DNA of 64,000 bases from Eledone cirrhosa (lineage: Eukaryota > Mollusca > Cephalopoda > Octopoda > Eledonidae): positions 124,550,115 to 124,614,114 of the forward strand of contig OZ024742.1 in the NCBI GenBank assembly GCA_964016885.1, in the 5' to 3' direction. The notes beneath the pieces were generated by a model. That model saw only the letters and a list, made by a program, of their open reading frames with translations. It had not been told where the DNA came from and searched no databases. Within the stretch, counting starts at the first letter, position 1. Each line of letters starts with the position of its first letter. The translations under genes were made by a program, and so were the position numbers. Of this stretch, positions 22,805 through 32,590 are shown piece by piece.

Positions 22805-24690
22805 ATGTCTTAATCCGTATGGTAAGCAAATGGGGTCCCACATGCTGGCCTCCCCAGAGCCAAGGCGAACAGAATGAAGAAGGCGTTTCCCCGGAGCGTG
22901 GTAAGGGAGATGCGCTGGAAGAGCCATTCCAACTCGCGAGGCTCACACCAGTGGCTGGCCAGCTCAACGCCTATGGTGGTGAATAGGGAGGTAGATCTAT
23001 TGTCAAGGACACCAGAGGTCTCCACTGGCAAGGTCACGACCACGAACCTGTCGGAGAGCAACCGATACTTGGAGAGTTTGGCCTCCTCAGTCCGGCGTGC
23101 AACAGCACCTGGGTTTGTTGCAGACTGCACCAGGTTGCAACTGGAGAAAGTGTCACTGCAAGTGGAATCGCAGACGATGGGTTTACCACCGCGGAATAGG
23201 AAGATGGTCATACCGTCTGGCCTGTTGCCGTCCCCTCGGTCCAACCCCACCGGTTCAAGCTCGGAGGCGGAGGCTGAGCGCCCAAGCCATGCTTTATGAT
23301 CTCGTTGAGGGCAGCATGGCGTGGAAGGCGGCCGTCACTGTGGCAACAGGAAAGCGGGTGGAGGCCGAAAGAGTCTACGCTGGATCAACAACGATATTTA
23401 TGTGGCTCGCAGATCCGGAGTCCAAGCCTCACGGAAAATTAGATGCGCAAGTAATCGTTATCCATCTGCGTACCAGTGTAGGAGGACAAGGCATTTAAGC
23501 CAGGCACCAGTCTTGGGTTTGGAGGCCACGCGATAACAGGCAAGACGCTGCTGGTCGAGCTGGCACGTGAGACTGTATGAGGCCAGGTTGCACTGGATGG
23601 CATCCTAAATTCTTTAGGGGGACTTGACGTCATCAGGGGGAGAAGGAAAAGGGACATCTACTGGGCTAAGTCGCAGCCGATCCCACGTCTCAAAGGCGGC
23701 CTCACTTTTCATTGTCACAGAGAGTTCCATTGTGTTTTGGAGAACCCTGCTGACGAGAACGCGGCATCAGGTTACCGACGAAAGAAACGCCGGCAAAGCC
23801 AGCGAGAACGGGGACTGGAAGCCAAGTTCGCCATATCTGACAGGTAAAGTGTCCTGTTGCCATCAAACGTCGTCAAATCTTACATTGCATATCGCTTCGG
23901 CTGCTGCTCGGATACAAGGTTCGGGGTCAGCGAGGACAGATGCGTGGCTGTAGCACAGGGCGCTGCGAAGGGTCTAGAGGAGGTTCCGTATGGCGAAGCA
24001 GTTCCTCAAGAGAGCTGGGTGGCCGTCGATAATGCCTGGTCGGCTCTTGAGGATCTGGAGTTGCTGGAGTCTGGACCTGATGGTGGAGGGAGAGCCGGTG
24101 GGTGGATCGGTGACACGAGTATGAGTACATTCTCTTTGGGGGTACCTGTACCTGGTGGAGAATGGATCGCACGTCCGAGACGGAGGCTGCAACGCTCTCA
24201 GCATCATCACTGATATTCACCATCTCCAACTTGAACGAGGTGACCTGGAGGCCGATTGCTTCTAGGTCAAGAACGACCGATTGAAGGTCATGGCAAACAG
24301 TCTCCACGGGCCAGGCCAGCGTAGCATCATCCAGCTACCAAACGTTGAGAGGGGTCGTGATCTATACTGAGGGCAAACAGAAGGGGGGCCAAGGGGTTGC
24401 CCTGTTGGAACCCAGTGGCCGAAGGTATGACTGTATCAGCAGCAAGGCGCATGCTCGGGACTCGATATGACAGGTAGTCCAGTGGGTAGGCGGAGCGGAG
24501 GTGGCTCGGCTGAGGCAGTCATCGAGCAGATGGTCTCGGCGTATGCAAATAAATGCATGCTTCATGTCAAGCTTTACAACGAGGTGCCTGGAGTCCCTGC
24601 ATGCCGGATACGGTGGGCAGCTGTTGAAGAACTGCCTGGTTGCATGTGCGGCCCCCTCACAGCCACCGGCGTCTTAATTTAAGATTACAT
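22805..24690 (-). pseudogene. GC-rich RT pseudogene with Cys/His cluster and PD-(D/E)XK-like end
   Basis: Read from 24690 down, across frames: GCEGAAHATRQFL-like sequence, MKHAF...IRRDHLL (motif A region) near 24560, FQQGNPLAPLLFAL (motif B) near 24400, then VCHDLQSVVLDLEAIGLQV near 24300. Later come GAWLKCL near 23500, CEPHKYRC and DSFGLHPLSC near 23420-23340, DGRLPRHAALNEIIKHGLG near 23330-23290, and the 146-codon frame 23250-22810 with RPDGMTIFLF, VCDSTCSDTF and RRTEEAKLSKYRLL. The RPD ... D spacing resembles the restriction-like endonuclease of site-specific non-LTR elements; that role is inferred. The family is widespread in invertebrates as far as I can recall, but I cannot name its clade. 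It is far more GC-rich than its surroundings, with sharp edges at about 22805 and 24680, consistent with an inserted element. Multiple frame changes; not functional. Confidence 0.7.
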
Positions 24691-24769
24691 ATTCACATAT
24701 ATGTGTTGAATATATAAAATATATGAGTTGACATTACATACGCATATACACACAGCAAACACATATATA

Positions 24770-24957
24770 TATATAACGATCTATCTATCTATCTATCTAT
24801 CCATATATTTATATATATGTATATATATATGTATATATGTAAATATATATATGTATATATAAGTATGTACACGGACATACATATATGTATACAGACGTAC
24901 AATAGTATGTATATATATATACATACACGCACACATATATATATGTACGTATGGATT
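24770..24957. repeat. TA/TCTA/TATG simple repeat
   Basis: CTAT units at 24780-24800, then TATG/TACA-type repeats. From about 24868 it matches the sequence at 59935-60042. Confidence 0.85.
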
Positions 24958-24985
24958 CACCGAACATTTATTATAATGCTCGGTG
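24958..24985. repeat. 28-bp hairpin shared with 60043-60070
   Basis: CACCGAACATT and AATGCTCGGTG are arms of an inverted repeat with one mismatch, separated by TATTAT or similar. The identical hairpin with the same ATATGTACGTATGGATT lead-in is at 60043-60070. Confidence 0.85.
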
Positions 24986-25242
24986 TACAAGAAACTCATT
25001 AGAAACATTAATTAGTGTGTAGGTTAATGAATTATTAGCTGACATAAAAGTACTAACATTTCGTGAGATTAGATTATATCATCAGCAAATACTGCAAAGT
25101 GGGACACACGAAATACGAATTAGTATTGTCTTTGTCAATGACATGTTGTACAGATCCTTTAACGGTATTCATTTTAGCTTTCTGTGTGCAGATTTCCAAT
25201 CACACTTGGGTTCATTTTGGTTTTCAATAATTTAATTGTTTA

Positions 25243-25415
25243 TACTTTTGGGAAAAGGTCACACATTATCCCAGTGTATCACTGGTACTTTATTTTATCT
25301 ACCCCGTAAGGATGAAAGGCAAAGTTAACCTTGGCGTGATTTGAACTCAGACCATAAAAGGTCGTAACTCTTTGCTGCAAAGCATGACGTCTGACCCTCC
25401 ATTGATACTGCCAAT
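25243..25415 (-). mobile_element. OR-type tRNA-derived SINE
   Basis: Diverged copy with TGGCAGTATCAATGG head, GAGTTCAAATCA (B box), GGGGTAGATAAAATAAAG and CCAGTGATACACTGG. The GGCCTTGTGCC part of the tail is replaced. Confidence 0.9.
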
Positions 25416-26050
25416 AATTTAATGTCGGTAAGGTGCAAGTCCTGAAATGGAGACCTCTCTATATATCCATTAATTGCCCTTTCGCTCTCTCTCTCTCACT
25501 CTCTTTCATTATCTCTCTCTTTCTCTCCTCCCTCTCTCCCTCCCTCTTCGCGTTCACTACTTCTGTCTGTCCTCCGAAATCTAGACGGATGGGCTCTGCC
25601 AAATTAAACCTGAATGTCACAATTAGCGAAGAATCAGTGTACTAGTAGAGGATCTAACTGACTCATGTTACTAGATTTAACTCCAATCTGATTGCTGTCG
25701 TGTTCACCCCTCAGCTCCGCAGCCTTTTTATAATTATGTGCAAGTATTATAAATGACCACCAAGTGGATTCATTGTATACCATACTTATAAATAAATTCT
25801 AGACAAAAGAAGTCAGTAGTAACATAATCTCTTTTGAATTTGTAAGTCATGAAGTGTGACAATGTTTATTACTATTCAAGGTCTTGGAGTCTGGTATGTG
25901 AGAAGTAGTAAGAATTTCTTAAACCAGAAATCTGCCTCGAAATTGTGCAGCAGAATTCGTTACTTTATATTTAGCCAAGGGCCAAGTTGTAATTTTAAAC
26001 GTTGTGATGGATTACGGCTACCACGGTAGAACTTGATCTCAGAATCGAGA
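25416..26050. other. Stretch without recognisable gene
   Basis: CT-rich low-complexity sequence at 25480-25550; nothing else seen. Confidence 0.4.
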
Positions 26051-26089
26051 GAACTGGAACCATTAATGAAAAGTTTCTCGTCGAATATG

Positions 26090-26215
26090 TTTACGACCCT
26101 ACCGATCTGCCACTCTAAACGGGCAATTTCCTTATCGATCCCAAAAGGATGAAAGGTTTGAATTTGAACTCGGACGACAAGAAGCTGGAAGTACCAAAGA
26201 AAGGCTAAGCAGTTA
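26090..26215 (-). mobile_element. Decayed OR-type SINE
   Basis: Retains CTTATCGATCCCAAAAGGAT, GAAAGG and TTTGAACTCGGA-like words, the complement of the B box and core. Both ends are lost. Confidence 0.5.
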
Positions 26216-26394
26216 TCTTCGAGGAAATGCGGGGATTCCACTGGCGTCAGGAAAGTCAAAGAATAGCAGATTTATTTTATTTAGTTGATTAAATGTTCTT
26301 TGATATAAAGCTTGATTTTCTTTTTAATATTAGCATTGTCTTAATTATTATGAGGGCGGAGGATTGTGAGGATCATTAGAGCGTCGTACAAAAT

Positions 26395-26560
26395 GTGTTG
26401 TGGCATAGTTTCGGTCCTTTGCCTTCTCAGTTCAAATCCTGCCGATGTTAGTGAAGTATTTTATCGTTACGAGGTCAATAAAATAAGGTGTGAATAACTC
26501 CCTGGGATCGATTCCATTAATCTTCGCATTCCCTTCAAATGGCTGTCCTTGTGTAGACAC
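26395..26560 (+). mobile_element. Decayed OR-type SINE
   Basis: Retains CAGTTCAAATCCTGCCGATG (B box), GAGGTCAATAAAATAAGG and CTGGGATCGATT; the head is poorly preserved. Confidence 0.6.
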
Positions 26561-27690
26561 ATTTATTTTAAACATTATTTGATATTTCATTCATATTTTA
26601 ACTAACACCAACTACAAAATATATATCAAAGAATAAGCAGATAAACACACAAATTAGAGTGTCCTTAAATGTTATCTGTAACAAAGGGATGACTATTTTT
26701 TTATGTCTAGTTGATGGTCATGGGTTTTTTAAAAAACACGTGTTCCTTCGCATTTTTGAAAAGAAAATAATAATAAAAATAAAATAAAACCAAAACTACA
26801 AATGTCATTCAAAATAATTCCCGGGGAATTAGCCGTTATTGACATGGTACAATATTATCTGAGAATCCTACAATAATAAAAATATTCTAGAAAAGTTTAA
26901 TTTCATAACTAATGTATATGAAAGGAAATATAAGCAGAGGAAATTAGCCATATGTGAACGGTCAAATTTGATAATTCGTATAATATAATCATTATTCTAC
27001 AAGGAATATGTATAATTCGTATAATATAATCATTATTCTACAAGGAATATGTACTTATCTTAGTAGTACATATTTTCATTAAGAAACTAAGAATATTGAT
27101 GTAGGAACATTGATGTGATATAGCCGGTTTTAATAAGACGGTGCTTCAAGGAAAGCATCTTCTACACAAATGTTTTCCATTCCGTTTGTGTCATTCAGAA
27201 AGATTTGTATTGTTCTGTAAGTTTTTTTTTATGTTTCGATTAGATTCTAACCACAATCTCATGCTGTAGTGATGTCTTATTTGACAAGGAGTGATTGATT
27301 CGTTTCTTTGCGCCGCGTAATCAGATAAATATCGATTTCTTGAAAGGAACCTAATAGGAATACTCGTCACGAAACAGCTTTTAATCTAATAGATGGCTTT
27401 TAAATATGTCCATCAGCTAATGAGAGTGGAAGAAAGAGAGATAGAGCATGGTAGTGTTGGAAAGATATCCACCTTGTAGATCTACATTTGCTATAAAGGA
27501 CCACTTATCTTTTGGTTTCCTACCCCATTTTCCTTTTACTTTATACATGATATTATTCTTTTCTTAGTGCCAATTTCTGTTGTGTTTATTGATGTAGGCA
27601 TAAAATAGTATTAAAAGTCAGATTACTATCGACGTTCCTCTCTACTGATATTTAACTGACAATAAAACATACTTGGTTACTCTGAAGAGC
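26561..27690. other. Stretch without recognisable gene
   Basis: AT-rich; apart from the small tandem duplication listed next, nothing is seen. Confidence 0.4.
26971..27052. repeat. Exact 41-bp tandem duplication
   Basis: Two identical 41-bp units, 26971-27011 and 27012-27052, each beginning ATAATTCGTATAATATAATC and ending CAAGGAATATGT. Confidence 0.95.
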
Positions 27691-27867
27691 ATTGAAAAAT
27701 AGAATGAGAGAAAGAAGGATGCGAAAAAAGGTAATGAGAGTGATAAAAAAAAAAAGAATGGACCGATTGAGAGGTACTAAAGAAAGAGTGATAGAGCCGA
27801 ATAGAGGTATATATATATGTATGTTTATATATAGAAAGAGGGACAGGGGAGAGATTGATATATGTGT

Positions 27868-28008
<141 letters not shown>

Positions 28009-28106
28009 CTAGAAAGGGTAGCGGAGTGAATCAGTGTTCTTTGGAAAGGAAAAGCAATAACAAAATGAAACAAACAATTTCTATTCATTGAAAAGAACCA
28101 GTAGCA

Positions 28107-28186
28107 AATAAGACAAACAAACAAACGACCAAACAAACAAATAAACAAACAAACAAACAAACAACAACAATAATAACAACAATTAC

Positions 28187-28221
<35 letters not shown>
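28107..28221. repeat. AAAC then AAT microsatellite
   Basis: AAAC/CAAA units at 28107-28165 pass into CAA and then AAT units ending at 28221, the exact point where an R4/Dong-like reading frame begins. Confidence 0.9.
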
Positions 28222-28222
<1 letters not shown>

Positions 28223-29391
28223 TGAGAACTGAATACATTCGGAGAGTAAGGAGCGTATTGAAGTCACATCTGAACAGCAGAAATGCGATAAGCGCAGTAA
28301 ATTCCCGAGCTGTGTCTATCATTAGGTACAGTGCGGGAATTCTGAGATGGAATGTTGCTGAACAAAAAGAAATGGATAGGAAGACTAGGAAGCTATTGAC
28401 TATCTACAACATATTCCACAAGAGGAGTGATGTCGATAGACTCTACCTAAGGAGATCTGAGGGTGGAAGAGGTCTTATCAGCATAGAGGACTGTGTTCAG
28501 ATGGAGAAAAACAACCTACACAAATACGTGACCTATAGTAAGGAGCCAATGCTCAGAACTGTACTGAAGGAGGGGACAGTAGGCCAGGGGATGTCCAAGG
28601 AGGAAATAACATCAAGGAGGAAGAGCAGCCTTAAGGTAAAATCCCTTCATAGTACCTTCTTTGAGAAAACTGAATTTAGAGATCCACAGACATGGAACTG
28701 GTTGAGAAGAGGAGACCTCAAAAAGGCTACAGAAGGAATGCTAATGGCTGCGCAGGAGCAGGCACTCAAAACGAAGTGGTTGAAGCACCATATTTACAAG
28801 GAGGAGGCTAGCCCACTGTGCAGGATCTGTGGAGAGAGAGAGGAGACTGTGGCTCACATTGTGTCCGAGTGTAAACACCTAGCCCAGACCCACTATAAGG
28901 GCTGGAGACACGATGTGATGGGCAGGGTGATCCACTGGCACCTGTGCAAAGTAAACAATTTACCACATTCTGAGAAATGGTATGAGCATAGGCTAGAGGC
29001 GGTGATGGAGAACAATCAGGTGAAGGTGCTGTGGGATTTTAGGATACAGACGGACAAAAAACTGGAACACAATAGACCTGACCTGGTGGTTGTGGACAAA
29101 GGAAAAAGATCGTGTCTGATTGTGGATGTGGCCTGCCCTTTCGACACGAGAGGGCAAGAGAAGGAGAGGGAGAAAATTAACCGATACCAGGACCTAAAGT
29201 GGGAGGTGAAAAGGATTTGGAACTGCCATGAAGTCAAAGTGATCCCTATTGTCATAGGCGCACTGGGGACTATCTCCAAAAGTTTCCAGGGATGGTTAAA
29301 GAAAATCGGCCCCTTCACGCTTTTTGGAACGCTTCAAAAGGCATGCTTGCTTGGAACAGCAAGAACCCTCCGATACGTCCTGAATATCTGA
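28222..29391 (+). CDS. R4/Dong-like C-terminal half: zinc motif and restriction-like endonuclease, intact frame
   Basis: 389 codons without a stop. The first ~90 residues match the region after the RT palm of the copy at 32591-34615 (RVRSVLKSHLNSRNAISAVN here, RVRAILRTELNARNRIDAIN there; then DRLYLRRSEGGRGLISIEDC). Residues ~200-219 form a C-X2-C...H-X4-C zinc motif (CRIC ... HIVSEC). Residues ~285-302 carry RPDLVVVD and then CLIVDVACPF, matching the PD...D core of the restriction-like endonuclease in R2/R4/Dong elements, which nicks the target DNA. The RT itself is missing, so the copy is 5'-truncated and cannot move alone. The ATG at 28222 is the first Met after the AAT repeat, not an ancestral start. 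An undamaged frame over 1.17 kb indicates a young insertion compared with its neighbours. Confidence 0.85.
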
Positions 29392-29490
29392 GGCTGCAGG
29401 TAGTGGCTTGATATTCATTCCAACGGACTTTCCAGTTAACCAACATCAATGACTGAGATTCAAGGAATAACAATAATAATAATAATAATA
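28222..29490 (+). mobile_element. 5'-truncated R4/Dong-like element, type 1
   Basis: Coding end plus ~100-bp 3' untranslated region (GAATATCTGAGGCTGCAGG, GACTTTCCAGTTAACC, CATCAATGACTGAGATTC) ending in AATAAT units at 29468-29490. AAT repeat flanks both ends, as expected of an element inserting into TAA repeats, the target reported for Dong. Confidence 0.88.
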
Positions 29491-29572
29491 ATGTCTCTTG
29501 AGGTCACTGGTTGTGACTTGGTGATAACTCATATGAACATAAAGCAAGATAAATGCAACTGTAATAATAATA
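29491..29572 (+). mobile_element. Solo 3' tail of R4/Dong-like element, type 2
   Basis: 82 bp, nearly identical to 35653-35735: GTCTCTTGAGGTCACTGG, TTGTGACTTGGTGATAACTC, AAGCAAGATAAATGCAACTG, then AATAATAATAA. It sits between two type 1 pieces. Confidence 0.9.
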
Positions 29573-30363
29573 AGAGTTCCACAGACATGGAACTGTTTGA
29601 AAAGAGGAGACCTTAAAGAGGCTACAGAAGGAATGCTAATGGATGCGCAAGAGCAGACCCTCAAAACGAAGTGGCTGAAACACCATATTTACAAGGAGGA
29701 GGCTAGCCCACTGTGCAGGATCTGTGGAGAGAGAGAGGAGACTATGGCTCATATTGTATCCAAGTGTAAGCACCTAGCCTAGACTCACTATAAAGGCAGG
29801 AGACATGATGTGATGGGCAGGGCGATCAACTGGCACCTATGCAAAGTAAACAATTTACCACATTCTGAGAAGTGGTATGAGCATAAGTCAGAGTCGGTCA
29901 TAGAAAACGATCAGGTGGAGGTGCTGTGGGATTTTACTTAGGGTACAGATGGACAAGAAACTGGAACACAATAGGCCTGACCTGGCGGTTTTGGACAAGG
30001 AAAAAAGATCGTGCCTGATTGTGGATGTGGCCTGCCCATTCGACACAAGAGTGCAAGAGAAGAAGAGGGAGAAAATTAACCGATACCAGGAGTTAAAGTG
30101 GGAGATAAAAAGTATTTCGAACTGCCATGAAGTCAGAGTTGTCCCGATTGTCATAGGCGCACTAGGTACTATCTCAAGGAGTTTCCAGGGTTGGCTAAAA
30201 AAAATTGGCCCCGCCCCCCTTTTTGGAACACTTCAAAAGGCATGCTTGCTGGGAAGAGCAAGAACCCTCCGATACGTCCTGAATATCTGAGGCTGTAGGT
30301 AGTGGTTTGATATTCATTTCAACAAACATTCCAGTTAACTAACATCAATGACTGAGACTCAAA

Positions 30364-30365
<2 letters not shown>
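29573..30365 (+). pseudogene. 5'-truncated R4/Dong-like element, type 1, decayed
   Basis: Starts within the counterpart of FRDPQTWNW of the upstream copy and runs parallel to it: RGDLKEATEGML, CRICGEREETMAHIVSKC with the zinc residues kept, a TAG after CKHLA near 29780, a frame change near 29935-29950, then NRPDLAVLD, CLIVDVACPFDTR and the shared C-terminus ending at 30290 with LRYVLNI. Lesions: one stop and one frameshift. The 3' untranslated region ends in the AAT repeat at 30366. Confidence 0.88.

Positions 30366-30422
<57 letters not shown>
30366..30422. repeat. AAT microsatellite
   Basis: About 19 AAT units joining the tail of one R4/Dong-like piece to the start of the next. Confidence 0.95.
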
Positions 30423-30424
<2 letters not shown>

Positions 30425-30577
30425 TTTTTGGAACGCTTCAAAAGGCATGCTTGCTGGGAACAGCAAGAACCCTCCGATACGTCCTGAATATCTGAGGCTG
30501 CAGGTAGTGGCTTTATATTCATTCCAACGGACTTTCCAGTTAACCAACATCAATGACTGAGATTCAAGGAATAACAA
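30423..30577 (+). mobile_element. Solo 3' tail of R4/Dong-like element, type 1
   Basis: 155 bp, nearly identical to 29326-29480 (TTTTTTGGAACGCTTCAAAA, GGCTGCAGGTAGTGGC, AACGGACTTTCCAGTTAACC). Confidence 0.9.
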
Positions 30578-30789
<212 letters not shown>

Positions 30790-31550
30790 GCACGAGGTGG
30801 TAGAAAGTCATGAAATCGCTCCCGTAAGTTTTTGATTTTTAACATATTTAAATCAATTGTGAAATAACAATTCTTAGTACAAATGTTGCATAAACCACTT
30901 TATGAAGTCCCATAAAATTTCGGATCCATATTACATTGTTATATCGCTCAAATATTCAATTTTGTATTATATATTTTGTATTCAAAAAAAGAAAATGGTT
31001 ATAAATGGAAGAAAACACCCTCTGTCTACACTATATAGAACAGCCAAATAACAGCAATTTCACCAACACCAGAATCTTGATACACCACCTATCCCATCAC
31101 ACTAAATATAACAGCCAGATAACGGCAATTTCACCACCACTACCATCAATCCCGGGATGATGATAATAATTACTATTATTATTGTCTCAAATTTTAACAA
31201 AATGTTTAATTCCAATTTTACGGGAATATGTCAACACAATATATATTAAACATACGAACACAAACTCATAGATACTACATATCACAAAACCCAGTAACCA
31301 CAACGCCACCGCCGCCACCACCCCATCCATCATCTTGCTACCACTATCCCATCGCCGCCGCCACCACTCCTTCATTGCTACCACCACTATTCCCCTGTTA
31401 ACTTGAGAGAGAAAGGGGAAGGTGGCGGTATCACTAGACAAGGGAGAGGCTAGCAAAAGATAGAAATAGATTGACTTAGTTACCTGGCCACCGGCCAAAC
31501 GTCAACATCAACAACTATGGGATTTCTGGCTCACCCCTTCCTCACCAGCA
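30790..31550. other. Upstream region of the next element, no gene
   Basis: Contains a short direct repeat: AACAGCCAAATAACAGCAAT near 31040 and AACAGCCAGATAACGGCAAT near 31110, each followed by TTCACCA. ATT units lie at 31172-31183. CCACCGCC-rich sequence follows at 31300-31390. It might be 5' sequence of the R4/Dong-like element or unrelated DNA. Confidence 0.4.
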
Positions 31551-31551
31551 A

Positions 31552-31560
31552 TATAAAAAG
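31552..31560 (+). promoter_or_regulatory. TATA-box-like sequence
   Basis: TATAAAAAG followed by a CA-rich, pyrimidine-poor stretch. It lies ~80 bp before a SINE tail and ~370 bp before the first reading frame of the R4/Dong-like element. A role as promoter is only inferred from sequence. Confidence 0.3.
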
Positions 31561-31632
31561 CCCCGGCACCACCACCGACATAGCCAACAACAATATCAGG
31601 CAACTACAGTAAAAAGTATATTATATTATTGT

Positions 31633-31684
31633 AATGCACTGGGTGATTGCTAGCCTTGTGCCTGGAGTGGAGACAATTATTAAT
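31633..31684 (+). mobile_element. OR-type SINE 3' tail fragment
   Basis: GTAATGCACTGGGTGATTGC, then TAGCCTTGTGCCTGGAG and GAGACAATTATT match the last ~52 bp of the SINE at 53353-53535. Head and body are absent. Confidence 0.85.
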
Positions 31685-31819
31685 AATTTCATTCTTAACC
31701 CACGCAATGCTCACATTAAGGAACCACTCATGATAATAACAATTAAAAAAAAACAACAAAAAGAAAACCCCGTGACCAAGAAATACCGGGATGGCGGCCG
31801 GCGGGGAATAGCCGTGTCT

Positions 31820-31842
31820 CTAGGGGAGAACGACCCCTCTAG
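31820..31842 (+). other. GC-rich hairpin in element leader
   Basis: CTAGGGG and CCCCTCTAG pair (one bulged T) around a loop AGAACGA. It is followed by the short GC-rich runs of a structured leader. Confidence 0.5.
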
Positions 31843-31927
31843 TCTTGGTTGACACTCGTTCTAGAAGTGGTAACACGAAATGATTACCCCTTGGCGGTTA
31901 AGGATAACACGCGACAAAATAAAGTAA

Positions 31928-32578
31928 ATGTCTACTGATAAAATCTCATACCGGATCGGCCGTCACCCGGGTAAAAAAGGGCCGCGTCCCTCAGAGAGGA
32001 ACCAGACTGAGGTCGAAAAATCAGCTAATGGTTCAAACCTTCCCATCACTTCGGAGCTGGAGACCTCCCATAACCGGAATACTCCTACTGTTGGCCCTCC
32101 TTGCTCACCACCAAGAAATCCAAAGAAAAAGAGAGAAAAATGGTCAAGGGAAGATAATAAAGAAGTCCTTGAGGCTTTCTACACTGCCATGTACTACCCA
32201 TCAAATACATCGAATACAGAACAGACATATATCAACTGGAAAAAGAAATATCCCGAAAACAGAGGCTATATTGACAGTAACAAACTAGCCAACATACGAA
32301 GAAATATTGTAAGAAAAAAGTTACTAACGGATATAGAAATTGATCAGATCAAGCTATTAGCACAAAGTCAGCGAAGGGAAAATGAAACATGTGTCAGTGA
32401 AAACGAGGTAAACTGTATCACTTCGAACCCCAGGGTTGGGGCGGAATCACTGGCAACAAAACAAATTAAAGAAAGGATCGAAAAAGTGGAGGGAGTGCAT
32501 GCTCAGGATGAAACTCCAAATGAAAATAATGAGATCGTAAATGATAAAGAAATGAATGAGAATGAACTTGCCAACTAG
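31928..32578 (+). CDS. R4/Dong-like N-terminal part with Myb-like DNA-binding domain
   Basis: 216 codons. Residues ~68-150 (KKKREKWSREDNKEVLEAFY ... NWKKKYPENRGYIDSNKLAN ... RRNIVRKKLLTDIEIDQIK) form a Myb-like region of the kind found at the N-terminus of R2/R4/Dong-type proteins, where it binds target DNA. The N-terminal 60 residues are Ser/Pro/Asn-rich and the end is acidic (Glu/Asn). It ends at TAG 32576-32578 and continues in the same frame into the RT part, so the TAG is probably a lesion in one long protein, not a true gene end. The ATG at 31928 is the first in frame and follows AAAGTAA. No upstream zinc-finger motif was seen. Confidence 0.75.
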   Translation: MSTDKISYRIGRHPGKKGPRPSERNQTEVEKSANGSNLPITSELETSHNRNTPTVGPPCSPPRNPKKKREKWSREDNKEVLEAFYTAMYYPSNTSNTEQTYINWKKKYPENRGYIDSNKLANIRRNIVRKKLLTDIEIDQIKLLAQSQRRENETCVSENEVNCITSNPRVGAESLATKQIKERIEKVEGVHAQDETPNENNEIVNDKEMNENELAN

Positions 32579-32590
32579 AAGGATGAAATT

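Noticed and set aside
22874..23299. 141-codon plus-strand frame
   Set aside because: Shadow of the minus-strand RPDG nuclease-like coding region.
31928..32578. Host Myb/SANT-domain gene
   Set aside because: The frame continues into an R4/Dong-like RT and the Myb-like region is of the type known in these elements.
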